The position numbers and the translations under genes are program-made. The notes below the pieces were generated by a model. It saw only the letters and a program-made list of their open reading frames with translations. It was not told where the DNA came from and searched no databases. Positions 56,628 through 64,000 of a stretch of DNA of 64,000 nucleotides are shown one piece after another; the stretch's first letter is position 1; each line of letters starts with the position of its first letter. The stretch lies in assembly GCF_010093595.1 (NCBI RefSeq), contig NW_022985444.1, positions 502,676 through 566,675 of the forward strand, read 5' to 3'. The stretch is from Mytilinidion resinicola (lineage: Eukaryota; Ascomycota; Dothideomycetes; Mytilinidiales; Mytilinidiaceae).

Positions 56628-57573
56628 AAGTAGAGAAGAGACGACTTAGGGACGGCAGGTAAAATGAAGGTTGACAGACTTTGCAGATACAGAGTTTCTA
56701 GGCATCATCACAAAGCTTATGGTCTATCCGCAACGCGAAAAGAAACTCATATACGGAAACATGGCTGCGGAAATAAGGATGGAAGACCGTTGATCATAGC
56801 AGCACGAAAGGCAATAGGTGTGTTTGTTGTTTGAGACAATGCGAAGGTTGATAAAGAGAAAAAGAAAAAGTTGTTGCAAACTTAGGCGCCGTGCTTCGCG
56901 TGTCATCCTGCAGGTCGTACCCGAAGGAGTGCGGCACAGCACCTACATGGATATGCGAGAGGCATTGTGATAGGCTGCGTTTTGAAAGACATATCGAGTA
57001 ACTTATTCGATCAAAGAATCCCATGTTGGATTCAAGTTCAGTGAAATTAGACCATTAGGCCTCCTGAGTATTTATAGCAGTTGTAGAATTTTGTCTTCGA
57101 AACCCATCTTTCAGCATTCCACCTGTAAAATCATTGCTGCCTGCTTGAGAAGTTCAGACGAGTCTTGATAGGGTATTTGTTTTCCAGTTTAACAGTAACG
57201 CCAATTCATTTGTTGTCCGTCGTTAACGTAGTCTGTATGCGAGCTGCCCACCCCATTATTGGTACAATTTGGACGCTTTAGAACCCCAGCAATCTTAAAA
57301 TCTATAAAATGTAAAGTACAGTTTTAAGGTTCTATATACTATCTAGCTCTTCCTAATAGCTAAGAGAAAGTTTAGAGCAATATAGAGGCATAATTCAATT
57401 AGATTATGGGTATTACCTAATTTTGGGGGCCAAAACAAACCAAAACTTTGCTACGGCTAAACAGGGCTCTTAAAATATCTAAAAGAATGAATATGCATTC
57501 TTAAAATAGCCATGTATATTATCATTCTAAGTCACAGCTTGAAATATCTTGTGGTTGTTATAGCACATCTCAA
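56628..57573. other. intergenic region, AT-rich toward its right end
   Basis: No gene between the HET gene and the fes1 end. The part from about 57285 to 57550 is strongly AT-rich and dense in TpA (CTATATACTATCTAG, TAAGAG, TTAAAATAT), the look of a repeat mutated by RIP. No remaining transposase or reverse-transcriptase motif is readable. Confidence 0.5.
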
Positions 57574-58278
57574 TTATGTCAGTTGGGACTCCAAGGCCGT
57601 CCTCCAAGATAGCAACGAGTCTGCGTCAGCTGCATCGATCTTGTCTTTCGGTTTGTGGGTATCCGGAAGGTGGGCAATGATATCGTCGAGGGCAGGCTGG
57701 TAGTTCTGGGCGGTAGAGTTGAGCGCACGAATGGCTCTCTTGCGTACATCCTTGTTAGGGTCTGTGGTTGCCAGTTGGACCAGGGTAGGAATTCCACCAA
57801 CAGTGAGGAGCTGAGATGGGTTAGCGAATAAATAGCTTGACCTAGATGTGGGACTGCTTGCCTTTTCCTGGGCCTTAATATCATTCTGTACAGCAGCATG
57901 GCAACAAGAGGCAGCCAGCGACCTGATCTCGACATCCTCGCTGTTCAGCTGTTCCAGCAACGGGGTCCACAGGCCTCGAGGTCCTCCTTTGTATTGCTGA
58001 ATGTTCGGAAGATTATTTGCGTTGTCCAGCTTCTCTACCAACATTCGGAAGTCTTCGAATGCTTTGATGCGATCTTCGAGGCCGATATCTCCCGCCGCAT
58101 TTTTTACTATCAGCAAATTGTCCGCCATCCTCTCGGCGTCCGATCCGACATGGAAGCCAAGAAGCGCGGCCAGTCCTTCAGAGGGCGGAGCTGCGATGGG
58201 CACATCTGCGTTCTGACGCGATGCTTCGGAATTCTGGACGCTCCATTTGAGGAGGTCTGGGAGGGCGGCTGAAGTCAT
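57574..58278 (-). CDS. fes1: Hsp70 nucleotide exchange factor Fes1
   Basis: Armadillo-type nucleotide exchange factor for cytosolic Hsp70, the fungal counterpart of HspBP1. From the ATG at 58278 the translation reads LPDLLKWSVQNSEASR, then the SEGLAALLGF stretch and arm-like helices (IKAFEDFRMLVEKLDNANNL, LWTPLLEQLNSEDVEIRSLA, AASCCHAAVQNDIKAQEK). Next comes LLTVGGIPTLVQLATTD and KDVRKRAIRALNS. A 51-nt segment, 57811-57861, interrupts the conserved NDIKAQEK-LLTVGG junction; it starts GCAAGC, has a GCTAAC branch site and ends CAG, so it is best read as a GC-AG intron. With it removed the protein has 217 residues, as usual for the family; unspliced it stays open (234). Confidence 0.92.
   Translation of the reverse strand: MTSAALPDLLKWSVQNSEASRQNADVPIAAPPSEGLAALLGFHVGSDAERMADNLLIVKNAAGDIGLEDRIKAFEDFRMLVEKLDNANNLPNIQQYKGGPRGLWTPLLEQLNSEDVEIRSLAASCCHAAVQNDIKAQEKASSPTSRSSYLFANPSQLLTVGGIPTLVQLATTDPNKDVRKRAIRALNSTAQNYQPALDDIIAHLPDTHKPKDKIDAADADSLLSWRTALESQLT
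57811..57861 (-). other. probable GC-AG intron in fes1
   Basis: Minus-strand AAAAG/GCAAGC donor, GCTAAC branch site eleven bases before a TCTCAG acceptor, 51 nt long. Because 51 is divisible by three and contains no stop, a GT-only gene finder would translate it. Confidence 0.7.
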
Positions 58279-59289
58279 TTCGAGCGTTTTTTGAGAGCGT
58301 GAGATGCAAGGCAAAATGCGAAAATATCAAGGCAAGACAAGAGGACTGCAAAATGGAGGAGTCGAGGCGCGAGGATAGTCAGTTATACTCGTCTGAAGTG
58401 CTGCCAGCTGCACGAAACATGAAATAAGTTTGGAGCTAGGGAAGCTTTTCGCGAGAGCCGAGAAGGAGCCACAACCTTCTCTAGCATTCCGTCAGCGAGC
58501 ACACCTCTCTCACCAAGCAGACACAGTTGTAGCCTAGCAAGGCATTCGCAGCATGCGGCTTCAGCTCCATCTCCAATCCCGCGCACAAAGACTGGTGCCT
58601 GCAGCGGAAATCCGCACTCCACGGTGCTCCGCTCTCGCAGCGGCTCGATACCCCACTATCACGTGATGCTCTTCCATGGCGGTGAACCGTGGGAACTGGC
58701 TGGCGATGGCTGGGGAACTGCGAGCAGGGCGAGGGTTCGAGGACAGCGGCACACGTAGCACTACTGCTCCCACGGCGTCTCTGCAGCGCCAGGAGTGGAA
58801 CAACGGTGTGCTCTTGGCGCCGGCAGTGCATTTTGGCGCTGCCTGCTTGGTGTTTGTTGAGACTCGAGCTTCATCATGCTGTGGCGGCGAGAACGCGTGG
58901 CAGCGGAGCAGGATGCAAATAGAAACAGTGCAGCCTGGCAGAGTCTGCAGTCCATATAAGAACAAAGAATCCGCTGCTTGATTACGATAGACACTGCTGC
59001 TGCTCGCCGGCCGCCATCGTCACCCACCGCACAGCTCTTGCCCATTTCTAGCGGGGCCGCCTGTTGTCTGTGCGTATTTAGTTAGCACACCAGGACCCAA
59101 CCTCGCCTTCGCACCTTCGCCCACACTACAACCTCATCGCCGCCGTAAGCCTCTCTCCCTCACCACCGCGAGCAGCATCTCCCGCCCTCCGATCTCTCCC
59201 CAGCTAATCGCCAATTCCTACAGCCACTCCTAATTGCAACCCGCCTGCTCCCCGCACATCGCCTCCTATCTCCCCCGTAATCAGCAGCC
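58279..59289. promoter_or_regulatory. divergent promoter region of fes1 and actin
   Basis: About 1 kb between two divergently transcribed genes. The open frames on both strands (58383-59045) are shadows of GC-rich sequence. The stretch 59080-59290 is CT-rich, usual before a highly expressed fungal gene, and probably includes actin leader sequence and possibly a leader intron. Confidence 0.5.
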
Positions 59290-60887
<1,598 letters not shown>

Positions 60888-62063
60888 GGTGAGATCTTTC
60901 CATAAGTCGCACTCAGACACTTGATTCTAACATCTCGAAGCGCATGCGTCTATGCGAATATCGACAGAATCAGATTAAGCCTACTAGCGAAGGTAACGTG
61001 TTGGAGCAACCTCGCTGTGTCAGGGCTTTTCACATGACAATTGTTCACAAAATGGCGAGGTTGACCAGAGTTTGGGTGGATTTTGTTATCGGGCGAGCGT
61101 GTAGCCAACTGGGGTGTGGTGCATGGTAGTTATGGGGACGGAAAGATTGTAGCTTAGAAATCCTGACACTCACCCTTTCTTCAACTGCTCCCAATTCCCA
61201 TGGTCGTTAGCATTTCCTTCCCTCCCTTATCTTTTGGCTATTTCGAGACTATGTTCTGTGCGGCTTCATGTGCGGCTTCTGGCCGGTATGAAATTCAACG
61301 AGAGTGCTTCTGCTTATTCTTCCTGCCACTGCATGTGGCGTCTCGCAACACGGCTGGGATGGTCTCAAGGGATACGCTGGTTAGCAGTCTCGCTGGGTGC
61401 CTTACAGTAGCTTCCCCTTCCTTAGATGGCCATAAGTAGTCGCAGCAATATTGAAAAGCGGAAGAGACACAGCAACAATTACATCCAATTACTCCATAAT
61501 GATGAGTCTATTGAAAGTAAAATGCAATTGCCCTGAGCTCGCGTCTTCTGAAGATGTAGTATCTAGATCTCTATCTTGGAGAAAAACAAGCATTGGCCAT
61601 AACCTTAATCAAACCCCATGCTCCCACCCTCACATTCAGGCAACCGATGATTGCAAGCCGCAAATAGGAAACCTTGTTTCTTGTGTTTCACGATAGCACT
61701 GTGTCCCAGACCGCGCATAGCCGTCTGCCGTCCCTCCCGTTGAAGCAATTTCAACTTCCTACCCGGGTTAGCAGATCGGCTTTAGTTCGAAAGGAGACCA
61801 ACGAGCGAGCACCCGGTCAGGCATCGAAATTGCGTATGCTGATTGGAACAAACTTATATCTTACAGCGAATGCCTGGTTTCTTTTCTACTTTCCCTCCAG
61901 TTGAATAGTCGTCTTTGTTCGTTGCTTACAATTCACTCCGGGATCTTCATTAACAGGGCTGCTTGAAGCTAGAGCGAGCGAGGCTTGTCTAAAGAGCTTA
62001 TTTTACATCTCGACTTCGTTTCAACAACAAAGATCTCTACGTACGAAACACAAGAACGACGCG
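60888..62063. other. intergenic region
   Basis: The 1.2 kb between actin and the MFS transporter holds the actin 3' untranslated region and the transporter promoter. Frames at 61200-61439 and 61451-61904 have no features. Nothing else seen. Confidence 0.5.
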
Positions 62064-63899
62064 ATGGCTCCCGCAAAGCCATTAAGCCCGGACGGCGTCC
62101 GGGCTGCAGACGAGACTACACCTCTCCTCGTCGCTCCCACCACCGAGCCGAATGGCGAGAGCGCAACCGCCGCCATTAGTAATGGTAAAACCGACGATCC
62201 TGAAGAACAACATCAAGACGAAATCGAAGAGGAAGATGAGCCATTGCCAATTGGGCAGATTCTCCTTCTGTGCTTCGCAAGGCTGATGGAGCCAATTGCC
62301 TTCTTCGGCATTTTCCCATTCCTCAATAAGATGATTCATGAGACGGGAGGTGTAGACAAGGCGGACGTTGGATTCTATAGTGGGTTGATTGTGAGTGGTT
62401 CACCAAGTGCGGAAATACACGAGAAGCTGATTTAATATAGGAAAGCTTGTTTTCGCTCACACAGGTGTGTGTCATGATTGCATGGGGACGGGTATGTTGC
62501 GTTTTCATCATTCTCTTCTTGACTTGTGAGAAAGATGAATTGACAGGCATGATAGGCTGCGGACCGCATTGGACGAAAACCAGTACTTGTCTTCTCATTG
62601 TGTGGCGTTACAATTGCCACAGGGGCTTTTGGGTTCAGCACTTCCTTTTGGCAGATGGCTTTCTTCCGGTGTTTGGCAGGCGTCTTTGCCGGAACTATCG
62701 TGTAAGTATTCTTCAAAAACTCGTGAGGTGTAGCGACTGAGGAGAGTGATAGAACTATTCGGGCGATGATCTCGGAGAACAGCACCAAAAAGACTCAAGC
62801 ACAAGCTTTCAGCTGGTTTGCGTTTTCGGGCTATATTGGTATATCCCTTGGACCGTTTATAGGCGGCACTTTAGAGAACCCAGCAGAGAAGTTCGCTTTC
62901 TTCAAAAACATCCAACTCTTCAAGGACTTTCCGTACGCATTGCCCACCATTGCTATAGCGTCCTTTGGATTCGTCGCAGCAGTCATTTCTGCGCTCTTTA
63001 TCAAAGAGGTTCGACTCAAAATCCCAATTCAATGTCTCATGCTAATTTCGGGCTAGACTCTGCACAGACACGAGAGTAAAGGCTCGACTGACAACACTCC
63101 ACCTAAATCGACATGGGAGATCATTAAAGCCCCTGGTGTGGCGATAGTTCTCGGATTGTATGGCTTCACCATGCTCATGGCATTCGCATATACTGCTGGT
63201 GAGTCCTACCTCGAACCCCTCGAGGCATGAACTCAACTGACGCTCTAATCATCAGTACTGCCTGTATATTTGTTCACAGACATCAAACTAGGAGGTCTAC
63301 AATTTCCACCACTAGGCATTTCTATCGTCATGGGTGTCGGTGGTCTAGCCCAAGCAGTCTACCTGCTTTTGATCTTCACTCCGCTCCAAAAACGATTTGG
63401 TACGGTCGGCGTGATGCGACTCTGCGCCTATGTCTGGCCCTTTTTCTTCAGCTTAGGTCCGATATTGAATACCTTCCGCCGCCATGATGCCATGGTGCCT
63501 TTCTGGGTCTTCGGTCCGTCTGGATTGGCCCTGGGCAGTGGAGTTGCTATGGCTTTCAGTAAGTTTTGCAGTCATCTTTCAATCCAGCTTATCCATACAC
63601 CATGTGTTTACCACCGCATAGCTGCCGTCCAACTTGCTCTCAATGACATTTCGCCCTCGCACAAGGAGTTCGGGACGCTGAATGCGCTCGCTCTGGCAAC
63701 TTCGAGTGGTACTCGTGCTTTCGCACCCGCGTTAGCTACGAGTATCTATGCTGTTGGTGTGGGAAAACAGATCGCTGCTGGCCATCTCTTCTGGCTAATA
63801 CTGATTGCAACGGCCTTATTGTATGCAGCAGCCGTGAGGTGGTTGCCAAAGAAAGCAGAGGGGAAGTATTACAAGAAGGTGGATACCGACGATGCGTGA
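62064..63899 (+). CDS. MFS transporter, DHA1/ZIFL-like
   Basis: Major facilitator superfamily proton-coupled transporter, probably 12 membrane segments. Seven exons: 62064-62390, 62441-62491, 62556-62701, 62747-63008, 63057-63198, 63256-63558, 63622-63899; in phase, 502 residues. The cytosolic N terminus has TTPLLV and an acidic patch; TM1 begins LPIGQILLLCFARLMEPIAF. MFS motif A spans exons 2-3 (GRAADRIGRKPVLVF). Further: WFAFSGYIGISLGPFIGG, a central loop (HESKGSTDNTPPKS), and the C half with GISIVMGVGGLAQAVYLLL and QLALNDISPSHKEFGTLNAL. This group includes plant ZIFL and yeast YCR023C-type proteins; substrate not predictable. Intron 4 has a GTTCGA donor, weaker than the others. Confidence 0.9.
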
Positions 63900-64000
63900 G
63901 TACGAAAGACCATTTCCAAAAGCGTCACTATAGATCTATTCAACATGCATACCGCATTCCCAGGAGTCTCATCTCGTCTCCCCCAAAGTTTTGTACATAG

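Noticed and set aside
58383..59045. Several overlapping frames on both strands upstream of actin
   Set aside because: No conserved features; they lie in the divergent promoter region.

Overview
The window is nuclear DNA of a filamentous ascomycete (Pezizomycotina; Dothideomycetes is my best guess from gene content and intron style, not proven). Evidence: short introns of about 45-120 nt with GTRNGT donors and CTAAC/CTGAC-like branch sites, an intron-split actin gene with a 7-nt first exon, and fungal families such as HET, DUF7730, Lem3/Cdc50, Fes1, Rpn8, Dhr1/Ecm16 and cytochrome b2. I see about 20 protein genes, three broken genes, no rRNA, no convincing tRNA and no CRISPR. Splice junctions were worked out by hand and checked for reading phase; none has transcript support.

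Layout. 1-2.4 kb: 3' part of a CCCH zinc-finger gene. 2.6-2.7 kb: a block of long homopolymers. 3.1-4.8 kb (-): APC amino-acid/GABA-type permease. 6.1-10.8 kb (+): SANT + WD40 + zinc-ribbon protein, chromatin-like. 10.8-14.2 kb: gene-poor, one doubtful membrane-protein frame. 14.2-15.1 kb (-): secreted M43 metalloprotease with a frameshift. 15.9-17.3 kb (-): Cdc50/Lem3 flippase subunit. 18.5-19.7 kb (-): SWIRM protein. 19.7-23.8 kb: gene-free, GC-rich, rich in the palindrome CAATTG. 23.8-24.6 kb (+): Shu2/Sws1-like SWIM finger. 24.9-26.2 kb (-): Rpn8. 27.1-28.4 kb (-): F-box-like/ankyrin pseudogene. 28.7-29.8 kb (+): nuclear-looking DUF7918-like protein. 30.6-32.5 kb (+): cytochrome b2, followed by a ~200-bp degenerate tandem repeat and a lineage-specific zinc-finger protein.

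34.6-41.7 kb holds two back-to-back inverted duplicate pairs: two divergent secreted paralogues of unknown function, then an F-box gene and its decayed divergent paralogue. 42.5-46.2 kb (+) encodes the most interesting protein: one 1211-residue chain joining a 2H (2'-5' ligase-like) phosphoesterase, an EEP nuclease/phosphatase, a poly(A)-polymerase-type nucleotidyltransferase and an MJ1316/DUF504 RNA-end-recognition domain, i.e. an RNA end-healing machine in one polypeptide. Then follow a DUF7730 gene (-), a small membrane protein (+), Dhr1/Ecm16 helicase (-) divergent from a proteasome-assembly-chaperone-3-like gene (+), a HET-domain gene (-), an AT-rich RIP-like patch, Fes1 (-) divergent from actin (+), and an MFS transporter (+).

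Most genes are unrelated housekeeping genes. Possible functional links are weak: Rpn8 and the Pac3-like gene both serve the proteasome but lie 27 kb apart; the CCCH and SANT-WD40 genes at the left could both act on chromatin, which is inference only.
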